From Bradyrhizobium sp. CCBAU 53421 (GTDB taxonomy: Bacteria > Pseudomonadota > Alphaproteobacteria > Rhizobiales > Xanthobacteraceae), in contig NZ_CP030047.1 of assembly GCF_015291625.1 (NCBI RefSeq), forward strand, positions 3,472,001-3,536,000: 64,000 nt of DNA, written 5' to 3'. Position 1 is the first letter of the stretch; every line of letters starts with the position of its first letter. The position numbers were made by a program, and so were the translations under genes. The notes below the pieces were generated by a model, which worked only from the letters and a program-made list of their open reading frames with translations, did not search any database and was not told the origin of the DNA. Shown piece after piece: positions 9,216-18,470 of the stretch.

Positions 9216-11078
9216 ATGTGTGGCATTGCTGGCATTCTGCATTTTGGCGCCTGTCCGGACGCGAACGCCCGGATCCGGAATATGGCCGCCAGTATCGAGC
9301 ACCGCGGCCCTGATGACGGCGGATTCCATGTGACGGCGGACGTCGCATTGGGCTTCCGCAGGCTTGCGATCGTCGACCTCGCCACGGGCAACCAGCCCAT
9401 GAGCAACGAGGACGCAACCGTATGGGTGGTCTTCAATGGCGAGATCTACAATCACCGCGAACTGAGGAAAGAGCTCGAGGCCGCCGGGCATGTTTTTGCG
9501 ACCGACCATTCGGACACCGAGGTTCTGGTCCATGGCTGGGAGCAGTGGAAGGACAGGCTGTTCAACAAGCTGAACGGCATGTTCGCCTGCGCCATCTGGG
9601 ACGAAAAACAGCGTGAGCTGGTGATCGCCCGCGACCGCTACGGGATCAAACCGGTCTACGTCGCGGAGTTGCCCGGCAAGGGTCTCGTGTTCGGCTCGGA
9701 GGTGCGCGCGCTGTACGCCAGCGGATTGGTGGACAAGCAGTTCGATGCGTCAGCGACGCTGGAGTACTTCACGCTGATGAACAATTGGGGAGGGCGCACG
9801 CCGTTCCGGGGCGTCCGCCTCCTCAAGCCTGGTACGTTCGAGCGCATCACGGCGAGCGGAAGCTCGAGCGGCACCTATTGGGCTGCCTCCTACAATCGCA
9901 AATACGCGCCTGGCCTGGCGCGGGCTTCGGGCGAATTCGGCGAGATCTTGCAGGCGGCGCTGCGCAGGCAATTGGCCGCGGATGTGCCCGTCATGGCCTA
10001 CCTGTCGGGCGGCATCGACAGTTCGGCGATCACGGCGGGTGCGCACCAGATCGATCCGGTCGTCCGCGCCTATTCGTGCATCTTCGATCTCGAGAATGTC
10101 GGTGTCGACAAATTCGTCGACGAGCGCGAGTTTTCTCGGGCGGTTGCAAAGCAGCTCAACATCGAACGCGTCGAACTCATGGTGCCGCAGGATGCCCTGG
10201 CCCGTCATCTCGATGCGACGGTCGGGGCGATTGAATATCCCCGCATGGGAATGGCCTATGTGAACTATCTGATCGCGCAACGCGTCGCCCAGGACGCCAA
10301 GGTCGTGCTATCGGGTACGGGCGGGGACGAAGTCACCGGAGGCTATGTCGGCAGATACGCCATCGTGCCGCGGGCGGCTCCGGCTTCCCTGATGCAGCGC
10401 GTGATGCAGCGCTTTCGTGCCGCGGCGGGAGATCCGGCGGCCTCAAAGGATGCCTTTGCGCTCTATCGGGCAAGCCTCAACGTCCCGGTGTCGGCCGAGA
10501 AGATCGGTGATGCCTTCACGCCGGAATTTCTGCGCGCCGCAGGTGGGTTCGATCCGATCGCCGCGATCGGGGGTGCGATCGAGGCGGTGCCGTCGCGTGA
10601 CCCCTGGGACGCCGTCATGCACGTCGACCTGACCACCTATCTTCCAGGTCTTCTGTCGCTGGAAGACAAGCTGTCGATGGCGCATTCCCTCGAGACCAGG
10701 GTGCCGCTTCTGGATAACGAGCTGGTCGACTATCTGCTCGGCGTGGATTGGGGCCTGCTGTCCGACGGCAGCACGGGCAAGATCCTGTTTCGCGAAGCCG
10801 TCCGGCCGCTGGTGCCCGACACGATTTACCGGAAACCGAAGATGGGGTTTGGTCCTCCGGACGCCTCTTGGTACAGAGGGATTCTGCGCTCATGGATTGA
10901 GGAGCAACTCCCGGAATCCCGCATCAGGCAGCGAGGCGTATTCCGGCACGACTTCGTGCGCCGGATTCTGGACGAGCATTTCGAGCAAAAGGCAAACCAT
11001 GTCGCGCTGATCTGGTGCTTGCTCAGCTTCGAGTCCTGGTGCAAGCAGCATGGTGCCTATGGCGGCGCCCTCCATTAG
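9216..11078 (+). CDS. asnB: Asparagine synthase (glutamine-hydrolysing) family amidotransferase
   Basis: A 620-residue two-domain protein of usual AsnB length. Its N-terminal class II glutaminase domain begins MCGIAGI, with Cys2 as the ammonia-releasing nucleophile, and contains FNGEIYNH. The C-terminal ATP-pyrophosphatase domain has the PP-loop SGGIDSS at 264-270. Family activity is ATP-dependent transfer of glutamine amide nitrogen to a carboxylate. It starts 6 bases after glycosyltransferase D, deep in a polysaccharide cluster that also makes uronic acids. A job in amidating a sugar carboxylate (as proposed for WbpS in Pseudomonas O-antigen loci) is therefore at least as likely as making asparagine. 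That substrate is inference. Confidence 0.9.
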   Translation: MCGIAGILHFGACPDANARIRNMAASIEHRGPDDGGFHVTADVALGFRRLAIVDLATGNQPMSNEDATVWVVFNGEIYNHRELRKELEAAGHVFATDHSDTEVLVHGWEQWKDRLFNKLNGMFACAIWDEKQRELVIARDRYGIKPVYVAELPGKGLVFGSEVRALYASGLVDKQFDASATLEYFTLMNNWGGRTPFRGVRLLKPGTFERITASGSSSGTYWAASYNRKYAPGLARASGEFGEILQAALRRQLAADVPVMAYLSGGIDSSAITAGAHQIDPVVRAYSCIFDLENVGVDKFVDEREFSRAVAKQLNIERVELMVPQDALARHLDATVGAIEYPRMGMAYVNYLIAQRVAQDAKVVLSGTGGDEVTGGYVGRYAIVPRAAPASLMQRVMQRFRAAAGDPAASKDAFALYRASLNVPVSAEKIGDAFTPEFLRAAGGFDPIAAIGGAIEAVPSRDPWDAVMHVDLTTYLPGLLSLEDKLSMAHSLETRVPLLDNELVDYLLGVDWGLLSDGSTGKILFREAVRPLVPDTIYRKPKMGFGPPDASWYRGILRSWIEEQLPESRIRQRGVFRHDFVRRILDEHFEQKANHVALIWCLLSFESWCKQHGAYGGALH

Positions 11079-11101
11079 TTGCAGTTGTAGGAGCTAGTTT
11101 T

Positions 11102-12226
11102 ATGCGAACCGTTGCGTCTTCACGTCTCCGTCCGAACGGAATGGAGCTTCAGCTTGAGGCTTTCACGCAACAGGATGGCCAGGTCATCGAAGGCGTCCTT
11201 CGGACGCCCGATGCATCGCTGTGGTATCCGATCCTGCACGGGGTTCCCTGTTTCCTGACCGGCCCGATGCAGCCCGACCTGACCGATTTCTGCTCGCGAT
11301 ACGGCTTGCCGAAGCCGGCGGCCGCGCAGAGCCGGCCGGAAGCCCACGAGCAAGCCAAGACAAATCAGACCTTCTCGGACAAGTGGCGCCGCTTCAAGCA
11401 GTATGGGCTGGAACCCGAGCACAAGGAATTCCTGTTCGGCTGGTACTGCAAGAAGCTCGGGCTGCCCGATCTGGACGCCCTCAAGGCCTTCTACCGGTCC
11501 AAGCAGCGCGTGCTCGAGGTCGGTCCGGGGTCGGGCTTCAACACGAGGTTCATCGCCGAGAACTGTCCGGGCGAGGTGTTTGCACTCGACGTGTCCGATG
11601 CGGCGTTGACGACGTTCGAGAACACCCGTCATCTCGAGAACTGCTCGGTCGTCCAGGCCGATTTGATGGAAGCTCCGTTCCCCGACGACACGTTCGACTT
11701 CATCATCGCGGACGGAGTGCTGCATCACACGCCCAACACCAGGGCGGCGGTGGAGGCCCTGTACCGCAAGGTCAGGCCCGGCGGCCAGTTCTTCTTCTAT
11801 GTCTACCGGAAGATGGGCGCCGTGCGCGTCTTCGCCGACGACCATGTTCGCCAGAATTTCATGCCGCTCTCCGCGGAGGAATGCTATGCGGCATGCGAAG
11901 GGATTACGGAGCTGGGTCGAGAGCTATCGCGGCTGAACGCCACGATCACGCTTGAGAAGCCGATTCCGGTGCTGGGGATTCCCGCAGGAACGCACAACGT
12001 TCAGCGATTGCTGTACTATAACTTCCTGAAGTGCTTCTGGAACGAGGCGTTCGACTATGAAACGAACAACATGGTCAACTTCGACTGGTATCATCCGCAC
12101 AACGCCTGGCAGCACAGCGATGACGAGGTTGCGGGCTGGATGAAGGAGCTCGGGGTCAAGAACTATACCTTCAATGACTCCAATCCGAACGGGATTTCAG
12201 TCTTGCTGACGAAGCCAACGGTCTGA
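11102..12226 (+). CDS. SAM-dependent class I methyltransferase with Trm112-like N-terminus
   Basis: A 374-residue protein. The N-terminal 60 residues (EGVLRTPDASLWYPILHGVP) resemble the Trm112/UPF0434 module often fused to methyltransferases. Residues 137-147 are motif I (VLEVGPGSGFN), followed by FALDVSDAAL and DGVLHHTPNT, typical of Methyltransf_11. The frame is open upstream to 11015, inside asnB. I chose the ATG at 11102 because a TAGGAG ribosome binding site lies just before it and it follows the asnB stop. By context it probably methylates a sugar or a polysaccharide intermediate. The acceptor is unknown. Confidence 0.82.
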   Translation: MRTVASSRLRPNGMELQLEAFTQQDGQVIEGVLRTPDASLWYPILHGVPCFLTGPMQPDLTDFCSRYGLPKPAAAQSRPEAHEQAKTNQTFSDKWRRFKQYGLEPEHKEFLFGWYCKKLGLPDLDALKAFYRSKQRVLEVGPGSGFNTRFIAENCPGEVFALDVSDAALTTFENTRHLENCSVVQADLMEAPFPDDTFDFIIADGVLHHTPNTRAAVEALYRKVRPGGQFFFYVYRKMGAVRVFADDHVRQNFMPLSAEECYAACEGITELGRELSRLNATITLEKPIPVLGIPAGTHNVQRLLYYNFLKCFWNEAFDYETNNMVNFDWYHPHNAWQHSDDEVAGWMKELGVKNYTFNDSNPNGISVLLTKPTV

Positions 12227-12233
12227 CACGGGC

Positions 12234-13145
12234 ATGCGGATATTATTGACGGGCTGTAGCGGTTTCGTCGGCTCTGCTCTCGGCCCCCGGCTGGTGGCCG
12301 AGGGGCATGAGCTGTTCTGCGTCTGCCGGCCGGGAACGTCGGTCGCCTTCGGAACGAAGGTGGTCTGGGATGGAGCGGCGTCGGTCGAGGAGGCCGGCTT
12401 CCCCAAGACGATCGATGTCGTCGTTCATGCCGCTCAATCGCGCCGCTACCGCGATTTCCCTGCGGACTCGCGCGAGATGTTTGACGTCAACGTCGGCATG
12501 ACAATGCGGCTGCTGGATTGGGCGGCTCGGGCGGCGGCCAGGCACTTTTGCCTGCTTTCGTCGGGAGCGGTCTACGAGCCGTTCGCCGGAGCGCTGAGAG
12601 AGGATGCCGGCCTGACACCCCCCGGCTTCCTCGGCGCAAGCAAGTTTGCTTCTGAAGTCGTTGCGAAGCCGTTTTCCAACATCTTCTCCTTGAGCATTCT
12701 GAGGCTGTTCTTTCCGTACGGCCCTAGCCAGCGCGATCGGCTCATTCCGCAGCTGATACGCAGAATCCAGGACGGCGCGGCGATCCAGCTCTCCGGCGGC
12801 ACGGAGGGGATCCGCCTCGCGCCGACCTTCATCGACGACATCGTCGAGGTCATCCTTGCGAGTATTGCGTCGTCATGGACCGATACGCTCAACGTGGCGG
12901 CCGCCGAGACGCTCTCGATCCGGCAGATCTCGAACGCGATAGGTCAGCAGCTCGGCGTCGAACCGAAGTTCGAAATCGTGAACCCGAACACCCCTTCCGT
13001 CGACATTGTCCCTGATCTGAGCCGCCTTGCATCTCGTCTGGACTTGCGGCGATTTGTGCAGTTCAAGGACGGGATTGAAAAGACGATCTCCGCGAGCCTT
13101 GCCAATGCGGCGGATCATCGTCTGGCTCAGTCCCAACACCGCTAG
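12234..13145 (+). CDS. NAD-dependent epimerase/dehydratase-like protein lacking the catalytic Tyr
   Basis: A 303-residue extended short-chain dehydrogenase fold. The nucleotide-binding motif is TGCSGFVG (residues 6-13), the LLSSGAVY strand (107-114) holds the active-site Ser, and the sequence ends at 303 as the family does. The usual YxxxK pair should be at 133-137, but the sequence there is L-G-A-S-K, so the catalytic Tyr is Leu133 while Lys137 is kept. It may be a reductase or epimerase with altered chemistry, or an inactive homologue. It starts 8 bases after the methyltransferase stop and 9 bases separate it from wbpI, so it belongs to the nucleotide-sugar operon. Confidence 0.8.
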   Translation: MRILLTGCSGFVGSALGPRLVAEGHELFCVCRPGTSVAFGTKVVWDGAASVEEAGFPKTIDVVVHAAQSRRYRDFPADSREMFDVNVGMTMRLLDWAARAAARHFCLLSSGAVYEPFAGALREDAGLTPPGFLGASKFASEVVAKPFSNIFSLSILRLFFPYGPSQRDRLIPQLIRRIQDGAAIQLSGGTEGIRLAPTFIDDIVEVILASIASSWTDTLNVAAAETLSIRQISNAIGQQLGVEPKFEIVNPNTPSVDIVPDLSRLASRLDLRRFVQFKDGIEKTISASLANAADHRLAQSQHR

Positions 13146-13153
13146 TAGAATCC

Positions 13154-14203
13154 ATGACGCTGAAGATACTGACCATCGTTGGTGCCCGGCCGCAGTTCAT
13201 CAAAGCCGCGGCCGTCAGCCGCGCGATCCGGGAGACCGACGGGCTCGCGGAAGTGATGGTGCATACCGGCCAGCATTTTGACCCGAACATGTCCGATGTC
13301 TTCTTCGAGGAGCTCGACATTCCGAGGCCGCGACATCATCTCGATATCAATGGCGGCGGCCATGGCGATATGACGGGACGTATGCTGATGGCGATCGAGC
13401 CGATCCTGCTTACGGAAAAGCCCGACTGGGTCGTCGTCTATGGCGATACCAATTCGACGCTGGCCGGTGGTCTCGCGGCGTCGAAGCTGCATATTCCGGT
13501 CGCGCATGTCGAGGCGGGCCTTCGATCGTTCAATCGCCGCATGCCGGAGGAGATCAACCGGGTCGTGACGGACCATCTCTCCGCGCTGCAGCTCTGTCCG
13601 ACGACGACCGCCGTTGCCAATCTGGCCGCTGAAGGCGTGACGGCCGGCGTCCATCACGTCGGGGACGTGATGTATGATGCGACACTGTTCGTGACCGACA
13701 AGGCCGAGAAGAGCTCGGCGATTTTGAGCAATCTCGGGCTGGCCCCGAAGGCATATGCGCTCGCGACGATCCATCGCGCCGAGAACACCGCCGATCGGCA
13801 GCAGCTTCTCGCGGTCGTGCAGTTCCTGCAGGATCAGTCGCGCAAATTTCCCGTTGTCCTCCCGCTGCACCCACGTACCCGGCAGGCGGCGCTGGCGATG
13901 GGGGTCGATCTGGACGGCCTGAAGGTCATCGATCCAGTAGGTTACCTCGATATGGCGAAGCTTCTGCACAATGCCCTTGAAGTCTATACGGACTCGGGAG
14001 GGGTGCAGAAGGAGGCCTACTTCCATCGCGTGCCGTGCATCACATTGCGTGATGAGACCGAGTGGACCGAGACCATCACGCACGGCTGGAACCGGCTCTG
14101 GAAGCAGTCGTCGCAGGCCGCGCGGCGCGATATCGACGAGTATGGGACAGGCCGTGCCGCCTACCATGTCGCGCGCCTGCTGAACTCGGGCGGTCCGCGC
14201 TAG
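13154..14203 (+). CDS. wbpI: Non-hydrolysing UDP-sugar 2-epimerase (WbpI-like)
   Basis: A 349-residue enzyme of the WecB/WbpI family, which inverts C2 of UDP-N-acetylaminosugars. Diagnostic segments are GARPQFIKAAAVSRAI near the N-terminus, VHTGQHFD, VYGDTNSTLAGGLAA, HVEAGLRSFNRRMPEEINR and the C-terminal DSGGVQKEAY substrate loop. The MTGRMLM stretch and the presence of wbpA, B, D and E homologues downstream favour UDP-GlcNAc3NAcA 2-epimerase, giving the manno-configured sugar. UDP-GlcNAc 2-epimerase (WecB) is the alternative. It lies 8 bases after the epimerase-like gene and 158 bases before wbpA. Confidence 0.85.
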   Translation: MTLKILTIVGARPQFIKAAAVSRAIRETDGLAEVMVHTGQHFDPNMSDVFFEELDIPRPRHHLDINGGGHGDMTGRMLMAIEPILLTEKPDWVVVYGDTNSTLAGGLAASKLHIPVAHVEAGLRSFNRRMPEEINRVVTDHLSALQLCPTTTAVANLAAEGVTAGVHHVGDVMYDATLFVTDKAEKSSAILSNLGLAPKAYALATIHRAENTADRQQLLAVVQFLQDQSRKFPVVLPLHPRTRQAALAMGVDLDGLKVIDPVGYLDMAKLLHNALEVYTDSGGVQKEAYFHRVPCITLRDETEWTETITHGWNRLWKQSSQAARRDIDEYGTGRAAYHVARLLNSGGPR

Positions 14204-14361
14204 CCTCGCCGTGGGGAATATGGCCGGGCGTGCCGCGGCGCCGAAGGAGGCCGCCAGCACGGCTGCCAAGGGTTGTGGCTTTGCCGCTATGGCGCTATCA
14301 GAGGCCCCAGTTAGATGGTTTTCAGGCCGATTATCCGTAACAACCCCGTACGAGTGATGAA

Positions 14362-15666
14362 ATGAATTCCGAATTGATCGCGAAGCTCAACGAGAGAACG
14401 GCCAAGATCGGCATCGTCGGCTTGGGCTATGTCGGCCTGCCCTTGATGCTTCGCTATTGCGAGGTCGGCTATAAGGTGATCGGCTTTGATATCGACCAGA
14501 CCAAGGTCGACGCGCTTCGCGCCGGGCGTTCCTATATCGAGCATATCTCGGGCGCCAGCATCAAGAATGCGACGGAGCTTGGGTTCGAGCCGACCACCGA
14601 TTTCTCTCGCGCGCGCGAAGTCGATGCGCTGATCCTGTGCGTTCCGACGCCGCTCAACAAGTACCGCGAGCCCGATCTCAGCTTCGTGCTGAACACCACG
14701 GAGTCGCTGCTGCCGTATCTCCACCAGGGAATGGTGATGTCGCTGGAGAGCACCACCTATCCCGGCACGACCGAGGAGGAGCTGAAGCCGCGCATCGAGA
14801 AGTGCGGCTTCACCGTCGGCAAGGACGTCTTCCTCGTCTTCTCGCCGGAACGCGAAGACCCCGGCAACCAGAATTTCACGACGCGTTCGATCCCGAAGGT
14901 CTGCGGCGGCTGCACGCCTGCATGTCTCGAGGCCGGCCTCGCGCTCTATCGTCAGGTGATCGACAAGGTCGTTCCGGTGAGCTCGACCCAGGCAGCCGAG
15001 CTGACGAAGCTGCTGGAGAACATCCACCGCTCGGTGAACATCGGCCTCGTCAACGAGATGAAGATGGTTGCCGACAAGATGGGGATCGACATTCACGAGG
15101 TGATCCGTGCGGCGGCAACCAAGCCGTTCGGGTTCGTTCCGTACTACCCCGGTCCCGGCATCGGCGGTCACTGCATTCCGATCGACCCGTTCTACCTGAC
15201 GTGGAAGGCGCGGGAATACGGCATGCACACGCGCTTCATCGAGCTCGCCGGAGAGATCAACTCCTCGATGCCTGATTACGTGGTGTCGAAGATCTCGCTG
15301 GCGCTCAATCAGAGGCACAAGTCGATCAGCGGCAGCTCGATCCTGGTTCTCGGCATCGCCTACAAGAAGAATGTCGACGACGTCCGCGAATCGCCGTCGG
15401 TGGCGTTGATGGAACGGCTTCGCGATCTCGGCGCCAAGGTGTCCTACAGCGATCCGCACGTCCCGGCGTTCCCGAAGATGCGGGCGCATTCGTTCGATCT
15501 GTCGAGCGTCGCGCTCACCGAGGACAGTCTGCGGCGCTTCGATTGCGTCCTGCTCGCGACCGACCACGACAAGTTCGACTATCAACTGCTCGGCGCGCAC
15601 GCGCCGCTGCTGGTCGATTGTCGCGGAAAGTTTCCTCAGCCGGCGGACAACATCATTCGCGCCTAG
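14362..15666 (+). CDS. wbpA: UDP-N-acetylglucosamine 6-dehydrogenase (WbpA-like)
   Basis: A 434-residue nucleotide-sugar dehydrogenase that oxidises C6 of a UDP-sugar twice to the uronic acid, using NAD. The Rossmann motif is [13 protein letters not shown] (16-28), and the catalytic Cys271 is in [23 protein letters not shown] and the C-terminal [18 protein letters not shown] are typical of the WbpA/WecC/TviB branch, not of UDP-glucose dehydrogenase. It provides the first step of the UDP-ManNAc3NAcA route. Its TAG stop overlaps the TAG stop of the opposite-strand gene within a shared CTAG, so transcription of the two converges. Confidence 0.9.
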   Translation: MNSELIAKLNERTAKIGIVGLGYVGLPLMLRYCEVGYKVIGFDIDQTKVDALRAGRSYIEHISGASIKNATELGFEPTTDFSRAREVDALILCVPTPLNKYREPDLSFVLNTTESLLPYLHQGMVMSLESTTYPGTTEEELKPRIEKCGFTVGKDVFLVFSPEREDPGNQNFTTRSIPKVCGGCTPACLEAGLALYRQVIDKVVPVSSTQAAELTKLLENIHRSVNIGLVNEMKMVADKMGIDIHEVIRAAATKPFGFVPYYPGPGIGGHCIPIDPFYLTWKAREYGMHTRFIELAGEINSSMPDYVVSKISLALNQRHKSISGSSILVLGIAYKKNVDDVRESPSVALMERLRDLGAKVSYSDPHVPAFPKMRAHSFDLSSVALTEDSLRRFDCVLLATDHDKFDYQLLGAHAPLLVDCRGKFPQPADNIIRA

Positions 15667-17108
15667 GCAGCTTCGGCATTTGGCCGGTGGTCGCCTGCTG
15701 CGACTGCCGGCGCTGCCGTCCGGTCGAAGGCCGACCGCGGTGCGATGTACCAGAGCAGGAAGAGCAGCCCGGTGCCGTTCGTGAGCAGGGCTGTCGAAAG
15801 CGGTACGTTGAGGAGGACCTGCGGGAGGAGGCCGGCCGATAGCAGGATGAACTGTGGCGGCAAGCCGGACGAGAGGCGATTGCCGAGGGCAATGATCACG
15901 CCGCAGCCCAGTGCGGACACAGGGGCGAGCACGAGGCCGACCGATGCGATGCCTTCGGTGGCAAACAGCGAAGCGTTGAAGGCACCGAGATCGTAGGACC
16001 TCGCCATCACGGCCCATATCGGCTCGTCGTAGGCGCACGCGACCACCAGCTTCACCGCGTTGATCTGGCAGAAGTGGGTCAACGGATGTGCCGAGAAGTA
16101 GTTGTTGTAGATTTCGAGGGCGAGCGACGGGATCGCAACCATCCTGGTGTTGACGGTGCCGAAATAGACCAGTCCGGGGGTGAGTGGGAACATATCGGTC
16201 TTGACCAGGACGAACAGGATCAAGCCAATCAGGACGGGCAGGAAAAACGACAGGATCGTCGCAGCCCTGGCCTCGGCCAGCTTGCAGACGAGCGCGACAA
16301 ACAGCAGCCACACCGGCGCAAACAGCGCCATCTTGGTCAGCATGATCGGGTAGAACAGCAGCATCAGGACGAGCGTGATCCCGGCCTGCCAGAACCGCTT
16401 GCTGGTGACGAAGCAGGCAAAGGCAAGCGGCAGCAGGGCGTTTGAGGCGATCCAGACCGCGTATCGCAGGACGGCCGGCAATGCGACCTCCGCGCGATAT
16501 TTGTACATCTCGCTGAGCGCGACCAGTTTGTGGTTGTAGAGCGCGCCGATGCCGATGATCGCGGCCGAGGCGATCAGGATCACGGAAGGCATCAGGTGAA
16601 AGGCGCGTGCCGGCATGACCACAGCCTGCCGCACTGGCGAGGTGATAAACAGCGCGGGAACCAGGAAGGCGAGTGCCGACAGCACGATCGAGATGAGCGC
16701 CAGGCGGTGATCGTAGTCGAGCAGCGAGAACTCGATCAGCCAGAGATATCCCAGCACCATGACGTAGAAGTAGAAGCCGACGAGATAGCCGAAGCTGAAG
16801 CGGCTGACAGCGAACAGGATGACGACGGGACTGAACGCCAGAACGTTCAGGATTGCAGATGTCAGGTGCGATTTGTCGAAGCCGACGACGCCCGGAAAGG
16901 AATCCGTGATCGTGATGCAGTACAGCGAGATGCAGCAAACCGCGACATGGGCATAGGCGAGCAGGGCAAGCCTGGCCTGGCGCCAGCGCAAATCCGGCTC
17001 CGGCTGCATCACGCGATGGTTCATTCTCATCTGCTGCCGTACCGGGCCCTGCATTTGGACTGTCTCGTTGGTGATCGTCGTATTCGGGCGGGCCCGGATG
17101 ATCGCCAC
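15663..17108 (-). CDS. Polytopic membrane protein, candidate Wzy O-antigen polymerase
   Basis: A 481-residue hydrophobic protein with about ten to twelve predicted membrane segments starting near residue 45 ([19 protein letters not shown]). The N-terminal 40 residues are hydrophilic. It has no transporter or enzyme motif. Size, topology and position between wbpA and wbpB fit a Wzy-type O-antigen polymerase, which joins repeat units in the periplasm, or an O-antigen ligase. These families are too divergent for sequence to settle the matter. The start at 17108 could be a later Met, for example residue 19 or 26. It runs against all its neighbours and must have its own promoter in the gap up to 17409. 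Confidence 0.65.
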   Translation of the reverse strand: MAIIRARPNTTITNETVQMQGPVRQQMRMNHRVMQPEPDLRWRQARLALLAYAHVAVCCISLYCITITDSFPGVVGFDKSHLTSAILNVLAFSPVVILFAVSRFSFGYLVGFYFYVMVLGYLWLIEFSLLDYDHRLALISIVLSALAFLVPALFITSPVRQAVVMPARAFHLMPSVILIASAAIIGIGALYNHKLVALSEMYKYRAEVALPAVLRYAVWIASNALLPLAFACFVTSKRFWQAGITLVLMLLFYPIMLTKMALFAPVWLLFVALVCKLAEARAATILSFFLPVLIGLILFVLVKTDMFPLTPGLVYFGTVNTRMVAIPSLALEIYNNYFSAHPLTHFCQINAVKLVVACAYDEPIWAVMARSYDLGAFNASLFATEGIASVGLVLAPVSALGCGVIIALGNRLSSGLPPQFILLSAGLLPQVLLNVPLSTALLTNGTGLLFLLWYIAPRSAFDRTAAPAVAAGDHRPNAEAA

Positions 17109-17408
17109 ACGATGACGCTTCCTGGACCCATGGCACGGTCCCGGTAGGACGACAAGGATAGGCTAGAGGTTGTTGCTGCTTTTCCTGCTCGGTGATGCAA
17201 TTGCTGCCTGCAGCTCCGACGCGTTGCCGTGGCGGGGGTGGCTTCAGCGACAAATCCACCCGTCGTGCTGTCCGATCCGGGCAAGGCCTTGCCTTATCCC
17301 GCGTTTTCTGGGTAATGGACGCTATGCTGCGGCTCGCAAGGCCGCTTGTTCCCTCGGCTCTTCGGCCGGCTGCAATGGCCGGTCACGAGACAAGACAGGG
17401 CCTGTTGC
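17109..17408. other. Intergenic gap between divergent wzy-like and wbpB-like genes
   Basis: Three hundred bases with no credible coding frame. The gap must hold the promoters of the minus-strand membrane protein and of the plus-strand wbpB-D-E run. I see no strong palindrome and no JUMPstart-like element. Confidence 0.5.
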
Positions 17409-18470
17409 ATGATCAGATTTGGCCTGCTCGGGTGCGGGCGTATCGCCAAGCGCCATTCCGATCTCCTGGGTGGCAATCACATCGCGGGAGCGAGCTTGGT
17501 TGCAGTCTGCGATCCGCTTCGCGCGCGTGCCGATGCGATTGCCGGGAAGTTCGGCGTTCCCGCCCATTACGACATGGACGAATTCCTAGGCCGCAAGGAT
17601 ATCGACGCCGTTGCCGTGCTGACGCCGAGCGGGCTGCATCCCGCGCATGTGATCGCCTGCGCCAGGGCCGGCAAGCACGTCGTGGTCGAGAAGCCGATGG
17701 CGCTGCGGTTGCAGGACGCCGACGACATGATCCGGGCCTGCGACCAGGCCGGCGTCAAGATGTTCATCGTCAAGCAGAACCGCTTCAACGTGCCGGTGGT
17801 CAAGGCGCGCGAGGCGCTCGATGCCGGCCGCTTCGGCAAGCTCATCCTGGGGACGGTGCGGGTGCGCTGGTGCCGCGACCAGGCCTATTACGACCAGGAC
17901 GATTGGCGCGGCACCTGGGCCTATGACGGCGGCGTGCTGACCAATCAGGCGAGCCACCATGTCGACATGCTGGAGTGGTTCTTCGGCGACGTGGTGAGCG
18001 TGCATGCGCGCGCGACGACGGCGCTGGCCAACATCGAAACCGAGGATACCGCCGTCGCGACGCTGAAGTTCCGCAACGGCGCGCTCGGGATCATCGAGGC
18101 GACCACCGCGGCGCGCCCGACCGATCTCGAGGGCTCGCTGTCGATCCTGGGCGAAAAGGGCACGGTCGAGATTTCCGGCTTCGCGGTCAACCAGATCCGG
18201 CACTGGCGCTTTGTCGACGAACTGCCGTCGGACAAGGACGTCGTGGAGAAGTTCTCGGTCAACCCGCCCAACGTCTACGGTTTCGGCCATCAAGCCTATT
18301 ATCATCACGTGGTCGATTGCCTGGAGAACCAGAGCGCGGCGCTGGTCGACGGGCTCGAGGGTCGCAAGAGCCTGGAGCTGATCTCGGCCCTCTATGAGTC
18401 GATCGAAACCGGCGATGAAGTCGCGCTGCGCTTCACGCCGCGCTTGAGCCGGTTGGGTATCGTTTCGTGA
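17409..18470 (+). CDS. wbpB: Gfo/Idh/MocA sugar-nucleotide oxidoreductase (WbpB-like)
   Basis: A 353-residue NAD(P)-dependent oxidoreductase. The Rossmann motif FGLLGCGRIAKRH lies at the N-terminus, and the catalytic Lys sits in VVEKPMALR (about residues 96-104), followed by the Gfo/Idh C-terminal sheet domain. In Pseudomonas, WbpB oxidises the C3 hydroxyl of UDP-GlcNAcA so that WbpE can aminate it. The neighbours here are the acetyltransferase and the aminotransferase of that route. The frame is open from 17346, but the ATG at 17409 begins the conserved domain directly. Its stop overlaps the GTG of the next gene (GTGA), indicating coupled translation. Confidence 0.85.
   Translation: MIRFGLLGCGRIAKRHSDLLGGNHIAGASLVAVCDPLRARADAIAGKFGVPAHYDMDEFLGRKDIDAVAVLTPSGLHPAHVIACARAGKHVVVEKPMALRLQDADDMIRACDQAGVKMFIVKQNRFNVPVVKAREALDAGRFGKLILGTVRVRWCRDQAYYDQDDWRGTWAYDGGVLTNQASHHVDMLEWFFGDVVSVHARATTALANIETEDTAVATLKFRNGALGIIEATTAARPTDLEGSLSILGEKGTVEISGFAVNQIRHWRFVDELPSDKDVVEKFSVNPPNVYGFGHQAYYHHVVDCLENQSAALVDGLEGRKSLELISALYESIETGDEVALRFTPRLSRLGIVS

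Noticed and set aside
8268..9533. A minus-strand open frame of over 400 codons opposite glycosyltransferase D and asnB
   Set aside because: It is antisense to two genes with clear family motifs and its composition is typical of a shadow frame.
14311..17259. A very long minus-strand open frame (about 980 codons) across wbpA and the membrane-protein gene
   Set aside because: It is antisense to wbpA, out of frame with the Wzy-like gene, and its translation is Arg/Ala/Asp-rich without any domain: a GC-driven shadow frame.
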